From Seminibacterium arietis (GTDB lineage Bacteria > Pseudomonadota > Gammaproteobacteria > Enterobacterales > Pasteurellaceae): 64,000 bases of DNA. Positions 18,502-26,624 of the stretch are shown here, one piece after another; the first letter of the stretch is position 1, and every line of letters starts with the position of its first letter. The stretch is from the NCBI RefSeq assembly GCF_042675725.1, contig NZ_JBHTJN010000012.1, positions 62,001 through 126,000 on the forward strand, given 5' to 3'. The notes below the pieces were generated by a model. The model was not told the DNA's origin, did not search any database, and saw nothing but the letters and a program-made list of their open reading frames with translations. Both the position numbers and the translations under genes were made by a program.

Positions 18502-18930
18502 ATGACAACGTTTAATTTAACTGTTGTAAGTGCGGAAGAAAGCATTTTTGAAGGACGAGTAAAAAGTATTCAAGCTACAGGTATTGAAGGGGAACTCGGT
18601 ATTTTAGCTGGTCATACTCCATTGCTCACAGCAATTAAGCCTGGTATTGTTAAATTGACATTAGAAGATAATAATGAAGAAGTTATTTATGTTTCTGGTG
18701 GATTTTTAGAAGTTCAGCCTACAGTAGTTACAGTTCTTGCAGATGTTGCTATTCGTGGTAAGGAATTAGATTCTAACCGCATTTTAGAAGCAAAACGTCG
18801 AGCTGAACAAAATATTGTTTCAGCATCGAAAGACGCTAATTATGAAATGCTAGCTGCTAAACTTTCTAAAGAATTAGCAAAATTGCGTGCTTATGAATTA
18901 ACAGAAAAATTAGTAAGAAATAAACACTAA
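18502..18930 (+). CDS. atpC: ATP synthase F1 subunit epsilon
   Basis: The rotor-foot subunit that also restrains ATP hydrolysis, 142 residues. The N-terminal beta sandwich (TFNLTVVSAEESIFEG, GELGILAGHTPLLTAIKPG) and the C-terminal helical hairpin are both present. The start is ATG 18502 after AAGGAG. It is the last gene of the operon and is followed by a strong terminator. Confidence 0.97.
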   Translation: MTTFNLTVVSAEESIFEGRVKSIQATGIEGELGILAGHTPLLTAIKPGIVKLTLEDNNEEVIYVSGGFLEVQPTVVTVLADVAIRGKELDSNRILEAKRRAEQNIVSASKDANYEMLAAKLSKELAKLRAYELTEKLVRNKH

Positions 18931-18949
18931 ACTCACCGCACTTTTAAAT

Positions 18950-18978
18950 AAAAAACCACTTAAACAGTGGTTTTTTGT
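18950..18978. terminator. Terminator of the atp operon
   Basis: AAAAAACCACT and AGTGGTTTTTT form an 11-base stem with a five-base loop, 20 bases after atpC. An uptake signal (ACCGCACTT) lies immediately upstream of the stem. Confidence 0.85.
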
Positions 18979-19081
18979 TTTCTATCTAAAATAAATAACT
19001 TGGATTTTAATTAAAATCATATTGATATAAAATCATAGTTAATATTTAACTTAAAATTAATTAGTTAAAAGATGGTATTTA

Positions 19082-21670
19082 ATGAGTATAGAATCTAAAA
19101 ATCAGCATACCCCTATGATGCAACAGTATCTCCGTTTGAAGTCAGAGAACCCAGATATTCTTTTATTTTATCGTATGGGCGACTTTTATGAATTATTTTA
19201 TGATGATGCTAAAAAAGCCTCTGAACTTCTGGATATTTCATTAACGCAAAGAGGACAATCAGCAGGACAACCTATACCTATGGCTGGAGTTCCTTATCAT
19301 GCTGTTGAGGGTTATTTAGCTAAATTAGTTCAATTAGGTGAATGTGTCGCAATTTGTGAGCAAACTAGTGATCCTGCAACAACAAAGGGTCCTGTAGAAA
19401 GAAAAATTGTGCGTATAGTTACGCCTGGAACGGTAAGTGACGAAGCTTTATTACCTGAGCGACAAGATAATTTAGTTGTGGCTCTCTATCAAGATAAAGA
19501 GCGGTTTGGTTTAGCTTCATTAGATATTGCATCTGGACACTTTCAAATTAGTGAGCAAAACTCTAGAGCAGAATTGCAAGCCGAATTACAAAGAATTCAA
19601 CCTGTAGAATTATTATATTGTGAAAATTTTATTGATTTTTATTTAATAGAAAATAATAAAGGATTACGTCGCCGTCCAATTTGGGAATTTGAGTTAAAAA
19701 CAGCTATTCAATTGTTGAATCACCAGTTTAAAACACAAAATTTGCAAGCTTTTGGTGTAGAAAAAGCAGTTTTAGGCTTATGTGCTGCTGGTTGTTTATT
19801 ACAATATGCTAAAGAAACACAGCGTAGTGCATTACCTCATATTCAGAGTATTAGTCTATTACATAATTCAGATAATATTCAGTTAGATGCATCTACTAGA
19901 AGAAATTTAGAATTAACTCAAAATCTGATGGGAGGGACAGAAAACACCTTGTCATCAATTTTAGATAAATGTGTGACACCAATGGGAAGTAGATTAATTA
20001 AACGTTGGATTCATCAACCTATCCGTAATTTAGATAAATTACAACAACGCCAACAAATAATAGAATCTATTTTGAAAAGTGATTTAATTTTTGAATTACA
20101 ACCATATTTAAAACAGGTTGGTGATATGGAACGTATTCTTGCACGCATAGCTTTACGTTCTGCTCGTCCACGAGATTTAACTCGTTTGCGGACCGCACTT
20201 GAACAAATACCGCACATTAAACAATCATTAAGCAAACAAAACTTACTTCAATTGACAGTACTTTCGCAAAAAATAGGTGAGTTTTCACAACTACTAGATT
20301 TATTACAGCGAGCTATTGTTGATAACCCACCGATGTTAATTCGTGATGGAGGTGTTATTGCAGAAGGATATAATTCAGAATTAGATGAATGGCGAATTTT
20401 GTCAGAAGGTGCTACTCGTTATCTGCAAGAATTAGAGCAAAGAGAACGTGAAAAAACAGGAATTGATACTTTAAAAATAGGATTTAATGCAGTACATGGT
20501 TATTATATACAAATTAGCCAAGGACAAACTCACAAAGTTCCAATTCATTATGTTCGTCGGCAAACACTAAAAAATGCAGAGCGTTATATAATTCCAGAAT
20601 TAAAAACTCATGAAGATAAAGTACTTAAAGCAAAAAGTGCATCGCTTGCATTAGAAAAGCAACTTTATGATCAACTTTTTGACCAATTGTTACCGCACTT
20701 AAGTGAATTACAGCTTAGTAGTTTAATTTTAGCTGAATTAGATGTGTTAACTAATTTAGCGGAAAGAGCAGAAACACTAAATTACGTTTGTCCACAGTTT
20801 GAACAAAAAGTTGGTATAGATATTAAGAATGGTCGTCATCCTGTAGTAGAGCAAGTATTGAAAAAACCTTTCATAGCTAATCCAATAACATTAAATTCAC
20901 AACGTCATTTATTAATTATTACTGGACCAAATATGGGAGGAAAAAGTACCTATATGCGACAAACAGCATTAATTACATTGATGGCTTATATAGGAAGTTT
21001 TGTGCCAGCAGAAAGTGCTATTATAGGTCCGATAGATCGTATTTTTACGCGTATAGGGGCTTCAGATGATCTCGCATCTGGACGCTCTACTTTTATGGTT
21101 GAAATGACAGAAATGGCTAATATTTTACATCAAGCAACATCAAATAGTTTAGTGTTAATTGATGAAATAGGTCGCGGTACGTCAACTTATGATGGTTTAT
21201 CTTTAGCTTGGGCTTGTGCAGAATGGTTAGCAAATAAGATCCGATCATTAACTTTATTTTCTACTCATTATTTTGAATTAACAGCATTATCTGATAAAAC
21301 TAAGGGGATTTTTAATGTTCATCTTGATGCTGTAGAACATAATGACAATATTGTTTTTATGCACTCCGTGCAAGAAGGGTGTGCTAATAAAAGTTATGGT
21401 TTAGCTGTAGCTGGATTAGCAGGGGTTCCTCAATCGGTTATTAAATTAGCTAGAAAAAAATTACATCAATTAGAAAAATTATCAAAACAGCATGTTGATA
21501 GAACAGCTATTTTTCAACTTCAAGGTGAACTTCCATTATCTATAGAAGATGAGGAGTTTCCTGAAAATGAAGCGTTGCAGTTATTATCGCAGCTGGATCC
21601 TGACGAAATGACACCAAAACAGGCATTAAGTTATTTATATAAATTAAAGAAAATTGTAAATAATGAATAA
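19082..21670 (+). CDS. mutS: DNA mismatch repair protein MutS
   Basis: Recognises mismatches and small loops and starts methyl-directed repair with MutL and MutH. The mismatch-reading Phe-x-Glu motif is F35-Y-E37. The ATPase P-loop TGPNMGGKSTYMRQ is around residue 617, followed by DLASGRSTFMVEM, the Walker B stretch LIDEIGRGTSTYDG and the STHYFELT switch. The 862 residues are full length, including the C-terminal tetramer segment. At least two uptake signals fall inside. The Dam sites at oriC suggest methyl-directed strand choice also works here. Confidence 0.98.
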   Translation: MSIESKNQHTPMMQQYLRLKSENPDILLFYRMGDFYELFYDDAKKASELLDISLTQRGQSAGQPIPMAGVPYHAVEGYLAKLVQLGECVAICEQTSDPATTKGPVERKIVRIVTPGTVSDEALLPERQDNLVVALYQDKERFGLASLDIASGHFQISEQNSRAELQAELQRIQPVELLYCENFIDFYLIENNKGLRRRPIWEFELKTAIQLLNHQFKTQNLQAFGVEKAVLGLCAAGCLLQYAKETQRSALPHIQSISLLHNSDNIQLDASTRRNLELTQNLMGGTENTLSSILDKCVTPMGSRLIKRWIHQPIRNLDKLQQRQQIIESILKSDLIFELQPYLKQVGDMERILARIALRSARPRDLTRLRTALEQIPHIKQSLSKQNLLQLTVLSQKIGEFSQLLDLLQRAIVDNPPMLIRDGGVIAEGYNSELDEWRILSEGATRYLQELEQREREKTGIDTLKIGFNAVHGYYIQISQGQTHKVPIHYVRRQTLKNAERYIIPELKTHEDKVLKAKSASLALEKQLYDQLFDQLLPHLSELQLSSLILAELDVLTNLAERAETLNYVCPQFEQKVGIDIKNGRHPVVEQVLKKPFIANPITLNSQRHLLIITGPNMGGKSTYMRQTALITLMAYIGSFVPAESAIIGPIDRIFTRIGASDDLASGRSTFMVEMTEMANILHQATSNSLVLIDEIGRGTSTYDGLSLAWACAEWLANKIRSLTLFSTHYFELTALSDKTKGIFNVHLDAVEHNDNIVFMHSVQEGCANKSYGLAVAGLAGVPQSVIKLARKKLHQLEKLSKQHVDRTAIFQLQGELPLSIEDEEFPENEALQLLSQLDPDEMTPKQALSYLYKLKKIVNNE

Positions 21671-21723
21671 GTTATCAATTCAAATTCAATAAAGTACTAC
21701 AAATTTTATTTAGTTGAAGAATT

Positions 21724-21752
21724 AAAAGATGGATATTTAAAATCCATCTTTT
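21724..21752. terminator. Bidirectional terminator between mutS and the transporter
   Basis: AAAAGATGGA and TCCATCTTTT form a 10-base stem around a 9-base loop, between the convergent mutS and the metS-like gene. Confidence 0.75.
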
Positions 21753-21794
21753 AATTTTATTATATAAATAATAATTTTATTTTTTAGAAACTCT

Positions 21795-21884
21795 TTATTT
21801 TAATAAGCGTTTAACTGAATAAAGTAGTCCGCCCCAAATAATTAATAAGGATATTATCATCATCGTAATTGCAATCATGCTCAT
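21795..21884 (-). CDS. MetS-like small subunit of an NSS-family transporter
   Basis: A 29-residue single-helix protein, too short for most gene finders. It starts MSMIAITMMIISLL, continues with IIWGGLLYSV and ends in a positive tail KRLLK. This is the pattern of the MetS family, small subunits of the MetPS methionine/alanine importer described in Corynebacterium. Its ATG overlaps the transporter stop codon (ATGA, 21884-21881), which strongly suggests translational coupling. The GGAGAAAAAAATAA upstream supplies a ribosome site. The family match is by eye. Confidence 0.75.
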   Translation of the reverse strand: MSMIAITMMIISLLIIWGGLLYSVKRLLK

Positions 21885-23395
21885 TTATTTTTTTCTCCAT
21901 TGTTGTGAATTAAATATTTATTTTTCCATTTTAAGCGAGATAGTAAAAATGCCACAATAACAAGTAGAATAACCATTCCCCAGCCAAAAGTATTTACAAA
22001 CCATTTTGGATATCCTTCATAACCTTCAGTAAATACTTTAATTCCTTCACTAAAGAGCATAAATGCAAGAATGCCTGTAGTTAATACAATGCATAATCGC
22101 CAAATGAACCCTACTTTAAATGATGAAGTTTCATTTAAATGGTCACCTAGCATACCTAATTTTTCATTTGATACAATAACCACTAAAGAAATAAAAGCAA
22201 CAGCAACAATACCAAATGAATTCACAAATTTATCTAAAACATCAAGCATTGGTAATCCTGTGGTTGTGCCAAATAATAAAACTGAAACAATCATCATTGG
22301 AATACCAACTATAAAAGTGACTTTTGAACGTCTAATTTTTAGCTTATCTTGTACCGCAGAAATTATAACTTCTACAACAGAAACAAAGGATGTTAATGCG
22401 GCAAAAGTAAGCGAACCAAAGAATAGCAACCCTAAAACTTCACCAAATGGAGCTTGATTAATTATAGTTGGGAAAGCAAAAAATGCTAGACCAATCCCTC
22501 CTTTTGCTACTTCACTCACTTCTTGTCCTGCAGCAGTTGCTATAAAACCTAGAGCAGAAAATACGCCTATACCTGCTAATAACTCAAAACTACTATTAGC
22601 AAAACCTACCACCAAAGCACTGCCTGTTAAATCAGAATCTTTTTTCAAATATGATGAATAAGTAATCATAATTCCAAAGCAAATGGATAATGAAAAGAAT
22701 ATTTGTCCATAAGCAGCAATCCATACACTTGGATTAGATAATTTTGACCAATCAGGAGTAAATAAAGCATTTAATCCTTTTGTTGCTCCAGGTAAGAAAA
22801 GAGCATAAATTACTAGAATGATGAACATTATTGTCAACAGGGGCATCAAAATATTTGATGTTTTCGCTATACCTTTTTGTACGCCTAATGCAAGTAAAGC
22901 CAACGCTATAATCCAAACAAAAATAAGAGGACCTGTTACCATACCAACAAATTCTAGGCTAATACCTTGATTAATATCGCCCATTTTAAGAAATTCGCTA
23001 ATAAAAAAATCAACAGGTTTATCACCCCAAGCACCGTTAATTGAAAAATATGTGTAGCTTGCTGCCCAGCCTAAAATTACAGCATAATAGATACCAATGA
23101 CAATATTAATCATCACTTGCCACCAACCAAAAGTTTCAAAATGACGATTAAAACGACGGAAAGAAAGAGGTGCTCCTCCTCTAAATTTGTGTCCAATAGA
23201 ATAGTCTAAGAATAGCAATGGAATTCCTGCAGTTAGAATAGCAACTATATAAGGGATAATAAAAGCTCCACCACCGTTTTCATAAGCAGTGTAAGGAAAT
23301 CGCCAAATGTTACCTAGGCCAATAGCTGAACCTATAGCAGCTAAAATAAAAGCACGTTGCCCTGAAAAAGTTTCTCTCTTGGTTGTTTGCGTCAT
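21881..23395 (-). CDS. Sodium-dependent amino-acid transporter, NSS/SNF family (MetP-like)
   Basis: A 504-residue LeuT-fold sodium symporter with about 11-12 membrane helices. The first helix carries the diagnostic AAIGSAIGLGNIWRFPYTAYENGGGAF, which holds the sodium and substrate site in the unwound part of TM1. Homologues include HI0736 of H. influenzae. The tiny MetS-like gene overlapping its end suggests a two-part methionine or alanine importer, but substrate cannot be read from sequence. It is convergent with mutS. Confidence 0.9.
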   Translation of the reverse strand: MTQTTKRETFSGQRAFILAAIGSAIGLGNIWRFPYTAYENGGGAFIIPYIVAILTAGIPLLFLDYSIGHKFRGGAPLSFRRFNRHFETFGWWQVMINIVIGIYYAVILGWAASYTYFSINGAWGDKPVDFFISEFLKMGDINQGISLEFVGMVTGPLIFVWIIALALLALGVQKGIAKTSNILMPLLTIMFIILVIYALFLPGATKGLNALFTPDWSKLSNPSVWIAAYGQIFFSLSICFGIMITYSSYLKKDSDLTGSALVVGFANSSFELLAGIGVFSALGFIATAAGQEVSEVAKGGIGLAFFAFPTIINQAPFGEVLGLLFFGSLTFAALTSFVSVVEVIISAVQDKLKIRRSKVTFIVGIPMMIVSVLLFGTTTGLPMLDVLDKFVNSFGIVAVAFISLVVIVSNEKLGMLGDHLNETSSFKVGFIWRLCIVLTTGILAFMLFSEGIKVFTEGYEGYPKWFVNTFGWGMVILLVIVAFLLSRLKWKNKYLIHNNGEKNK

Positions 23396-23769
23396 ATACG
23401 ACTCTTGTTCTATTTTTGAAAAAGAAGAGAAAATATACTGTTAGAATATTTTTAGTCAATAAGAAAAAAAGCTTATTATGGTTAATTTAACTTATTTTTA
23501 AATAATAAAAATATTTTTTCAGATTTATATACTAATAAAGTTTTTGTTTTTAGATTATTATGTTTTTTTATTTAAATTGAGTAAATAGTATATCTAGAAA
23601 GTTTAGTTAATTTTGGAATAAAAAAATCAGGCAAAAAATTAAATTTATATTAGAAATTATTTTTTTATATGTCATATATATTGAATATTTTCTAAAATTT
23701 TTTCTAAACGCTTCCATTATGCTGTCTTCGTTCACAACGGTTAGATAATCAACAGCTTTCGTTGGTTTA

Positions 23770-23895
23770 TCAAAACTTAAAATAGTTTCTATGAAACAGA
23801 TCCTTGCTTTCGAGAGGGGGTGCTTTATCTCTACTACTTTTCTTAAAAAGAAAGTGGCGTCGATAAAGCAATGCTACAATGTCGCAGTGGTTCAC
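23770..23895 (-). pseudogene. Unrecognised short frame in the decayed block
   Basis: A GTG at 23895 overlaps the stop of the preceding broken gene by four bases (GTGA), an operon-like arrangement. It opens 41 codons beginning VNHCDIVALLYRRHF and ending at TGA 23770. The overlapping alternative frame stays open from 23873 to 23607 and reads more like protein in places (SFDKPTKAVDYLTVVNEDSI), so another frameshift is plausible. I recognise no family. Confidence 0.25.
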
Positions 23896-24207
23896 TTGGT
23901 TCGTTTCTGCTGCTTTATAAAAGCCTCAAAGCTGTCTAAACGCTTTTCGTTTTCTTCGTGGCTTATCAATGCCATATACTTTTTAATTAGTTTGTTGCTA
24001 ATGAGAGCTGTTATCACTATTAAGCTGAATTGTAGGGCAAGATTGTTTAATTTAAATAACACTATTAAATAGAAAATACTGAAAGCAATTGAAGCGAAAC
24101 ATATTAAGGCTATTTTTTCGCTTTTTGCAGATCCTAAATAGAGCGTAAATAGTTTTTAGCGGATAAACCGCTAAAATAAGCATAAATACCGTTAGAATTT
24201 CTTTCAT
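23892..24207 (-). pseudogene. Frameshifted small membrane protein, family unknown
   Basis: ATG 24207 after an AGG ribosome site opens MKEILTVFMLILAVYPLKTI, a membrane helix. Around 24130-24150 the protein-like reading moves by one base. The new frame continues GSAKSEKIALICFASIAFSI, two further hydrophobic segments, then a charged tail ending FIKQQKRTK at TGA 23892. Joined, this gives about 104 residues with roughly three membrane segments. The shift could be a real inactivating mutation or a sequencing error. I do not recognise the family. Confidence 0.5.
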
Positions 24208-24452
24208 ATCAACCTGTTAAAATTATTATTAATTTACTTTTTTATCGTGCTTTTAGTTATTTATTAATCGCTTTTATCACGATTTTTCTACTTTGTCAGC
24301 CTCTTCTGTCAGCAATGCTTTTCTAATTTATTGAAAGCCGTTAAAAGAGAACCGCACTTTTCCCGCGAGTATCAAATACTCAAAAAATACAACATATAGT
24401 GTTATACTCATGCTTATGATATTTGAAATACTGTTTGCTATGTTTATTTGAG

Positions 24453-24578
24453 TTATTTCAATCCATAACTATCAAAAATTTTTTTCAAATTATCGCTTAA
24501 AATCTCCCTCCCGTTTTTCAAAATAACATCGTTATCAATCAGCCATTTATCTAAATTTTTAACGTTACCCAATTTGTG
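24453..24578 (-). pseudogene. C-terminal protein fragment directly after aroE
   Basis: After the aroE stop (TAG) and a second in-frame TAG, the same frame continues for 41 codons. It reads HKLGNVKNLDKWLIDND and ends KKIFDSYGLK at TAA 24453. It has balanced charge and good codon texture but no start codon, so it looks like the tail of a larger gene whose front was lost. It may mark an insertion or deletion junction beside aroE. The family is unknown. Confidence 0.45.
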
Positions 24579-24584
24579 CTAACG

Positions 24585-25391
24585 CTAACAAATTTTATCT
24601 GCTATTGATAGCGTTTTAGGCATGATGCCACGCCAAAAATGGAAAGCATGAGCTGCTTGTTCAATTAACATACCTAGTCCATCACTTGTATTTTTTACAC
24701 CAAGTTGCTTACATAGGGAAATGAAAGGAGTTAGTGAGTTCTTACTATATTGCATATCGTAGGCAAGGTCCGTTTTTTTTAAAACTTGTGGATTTATATC
24801 TAGTGTTTTACCTTGTAATCCTAAAGATGTAGCATTGATGATAATATCAAATTTTTGTTCTGATAAGTTATTTAACTCAATAGCTTGAATTTTTCCATAA
24901 GTAGAAAACTTATCTGCTAATTCTTTTGCTTTTTCAAAAGTGCGGTTAGTTAAAGTAATATTTTGGTTTTCTTGTAATAGAGGTTGTAATACGCCTTTAG
25001 TGGCTCCACCCGCTCCTAAAATCAAAATAGATTGATTAGATTTTAGTTTGTTTAATCTTTGTAAGTCGCTCAGCAACCCTGCTCCATCAGTATTATCTCC
25101 GTATAATGATCCATCTTTTAATTTTTTCAAAGTATTACAAGATTCTGCTGCTAAGCATCTCTCGCTATGATGATCGGCTAATTTAAAGGCTCGCTCTTTG
25201 AAAGGTGCCGTAATGTTACAACCTTTTCCACCTTGTTGGAAAAAATCTTGTAACTGATTTTCAAAGTGTTCAATATCTCCTAACATTGCTACATATTGCA
25301 TTTCTTGTTTTGTTTGTTTCGCAAAAAATTGGTGAATTTGTGGAGATTTACTTTGTGCAATAGGATTGCCCCAAACAGCGTATTTATCCAT
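24585..25391 (-). CDS. aroE: Shikimate dehydrogenase (NADP)
   Basis: Reduces 3-dehydroshikimate to shikimate in aromatic amino-acid synthesis. The 268 residues include the N-terminal shikimate site (GNPIAQSKSP), the catalytic Lys in NITAPFKERA, the Asp in DNTDGAG and the NADP-binding GAGGATKGV loop. It ends at TAG 24585 next to the decayed region, but its C-terminus (AAHAFHFWRG onward) looks normal. It is downstream of tsaC and yrdD in one minus-strand run, an order shared with E. coli. Confidence 0.96.
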   Translation of the reverse strand: MDKYAVWGNPIAQSKSPQIHQFFAKQTKQEMQYVAMLGDIEHFENQLQDFFQQGGKGCNITAPFKERAFKLADHHSERCLAAESCNTLKKLKDGSLYGDNTDGAGLLSDLQRLNKLKSNQSILILGAGGATKGVLQPLLQENQNITLTNRTFEKAKELADKFSTYGKIQAIELNNLSEQKFDIIINATSLGLQGKTLDINPQVLKKTDLAYDMQYSKNSLTPFISLCKQLGVKNTSDGLGMLIEQAAHAFHFWRGIMPKTLSIADKIC

Positions 25392-25414
25392 TTTTTATCC
25401 TTAATTACGTTTAT

Positions 25415-25966
25415 TTAACCTTGTCGAAAAATTTTTCCAGTGAATAGGTCTCTAATTTCTGACGGATTGCTTGCTTCCCCAATATTCATTTCTAGTACAG
25501 GAAAGCACTCTCCAAATTGTGCCTTTACTTCTTGTACTGATTTACAAGGAGGTAAACCACTTAAATTAGCACTAGTGGAAGTTATGGCAAACCCTGTTTT
25601 TTCACATAACAATTTTACCGCTTCATGGCTACATAGACGGATAGCAACTGTACTAAATTGACCAGTAATGAATGAAGGTGTAAAGGAACTTGCAGGAACG
25701 ATCCAAGTTATTGGGCGAGCATGTTTTGTTGTTAATCTTTCCCAATGTATTGATTGAAATTGTGAGCTATCAATAAATGAATGTAAATAATTTAAAGTTG
25801 GAGCAACTAGAATAAGACCTTTTTCTACAGGACGATTTTTTAAAATTAATAATTTTTCTACTGCACTTTGGCTTAAAGGATTACAACCCAATCCAAAAAC
25901 TGCTTCTGTTGGATATGCAATCACTTGATTATCGTTTAATTTTTTTATAATTTGATCAATATTCAT
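25415..25966 (-). CDS. tsaC: Threonylcarbamoyl-AMP synthase
   Basis: Makes threonylcarbamoyl-AMP from threonine, bicarbonate and ATP for the t6A37 tRNA modification. The YrdC fold is seen in VIAYPTEAVFGLGCNP, KNRPVEKGLI and AITSTSANLSG over 183 residues. Its start overlaps the yrdD stop (ATGA). The partner that transfers the group, TsaD, is encoded at 38049-39080 in this window. Confidence 0.96.
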   Translation of the reverse strand: MNIDQIIKKLNDNQVIAYPTEAVFGLGCNPLSQSAVEKLLILKNRPVEKGLILVAPTLNYLHSFIDSSQFQSIHWERLTTKHARPITWIVPASSFTPSFITGQFSTVAIRLCSHEAVKLLCEKTGFAITSTSANLSGLPPCKSVQEVKAQFGECFPVLEMNIGEASNPSEIRDLFTGKIFRQG

Positions 25967-26511
25967 ATTTCCGTTTCAAATAAATGTTGGCAGTTTTTAT
26001 TTATACATAACCAAGTTCTATGGGTTGAGTTTTCCTTTTTTAATATACAAAGATGGCTATTACAACGATGACATTGAATTTTGTAAGGCTTAGTTGGTAG
26101 TATAAATTTACACTTAGGAAAACAGCTACAACCGTAGAATATTTTTCCCTGTCGTCCACGTCTGGCGATTAAATATCCATTCTTGCACTCTGGGCATAAA
26201 ATTTTATCTTCTTTTGGTGTGCTTTCTTCTTGTACAGTAAAATGACAATTAGGGTAGTCGCTACAACCAATAAACATACCGTAGCTACCTTGTTTTAACT
26301 GTAAAAAATGACCGCACTTAGGGCAATTTTTAGCTAAATTTTTAATAATTTTGTGTTCTGAATGAGAATGTAACGGTTTTAAATAATGACACTCAGGATA
26401 GTGGCTACAACCTAAAAATAAGCCTTTCTTCCCTTTTTTTATTTTCAGTATTGAACCACATTCTGGACAGTATTCCTGATTTTTTCGATATTGGAAAAGT
26501 TGGTTGTTCAT
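25963..26511 (-). CDS. Topoisomerase-type C4 zinc-finger protein YrdD
   Basis: About 182 residues containing four repeats of the topoisomerase I C-terminal zinc-ribbon. Each begins CPxC or CxxC (CPECGS, CPKCGH, CPECKN, CHRCNS), and the first three continue through a basic G-rich strand to GCSxxPxC; the fourth ends CINKNC. Such proteins are predicted to bind single-stranded DNA. I start at ATG 26511; a TTG four codons upstream is possible. It is the first gene of the yrdD-tsaC-aroE run. Confidence 0.85.
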   Translation of the reverse strand: MNNQLFQYRKNQEYCPECGSILKIKKGKKGLFLGCSHYPECHYLKPLHSHSEHKIIKNLAKNCPKCGHFLQLKQGSYGMFIGCSDYPNCHFTVQEESTPKEDKILCPECKNGYLIARRGRQGKIFYGCSCFPKCKFILPTKPYKIQCHRCNSHLCILKKENSTHRTWLCINKNCQHLFETEI

Positions 26512-26624
26512 AAGGCAATCCAATTTAAAAGATTTGTTGAGATTATCAGTAAAAAGTTATTTTTACAATATTTGAATTAATGGATTTTAGTTTATACTGG
26601 CAAGAAAAATGGGAGATATTATTT

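Larger units (their letters stand above)
23396..24584. other. 1.2-kb region without an intact gene; decayed insertion or gene cluster
   Basis: Between the NSS transporter and aroE I find only broken open frames, mostly on the minus strand. From right to left they are a 41-residue C-terminal fragment (24453-24578), a frameshifted small membrane protein (23892-24207), a short GTG frame whose start overlaps the previous stop (23770-23895) and an 88-codon open stretch lacking a start (23607-23873). One uptake signal lies near 24352. The left part (23396-23700) is very AT-rich with no visible features. The pattern suggests remnants of an acquired element, but I recognise no family. Confidence 0.6.

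Noticed and set aside
22071..22457. A 128-codon plus-strand frame inside the NSS transporter
   Set aside because: Antisense shadow of a membrane protein; no start site and no recognisable domain.
23791..24072. A 93-codon plus-strand frame in the decayed block
   Set aside because: It has no ribosome site and runs antisense to the more protein-like minus-strand frames; its composition is what their complement would give.
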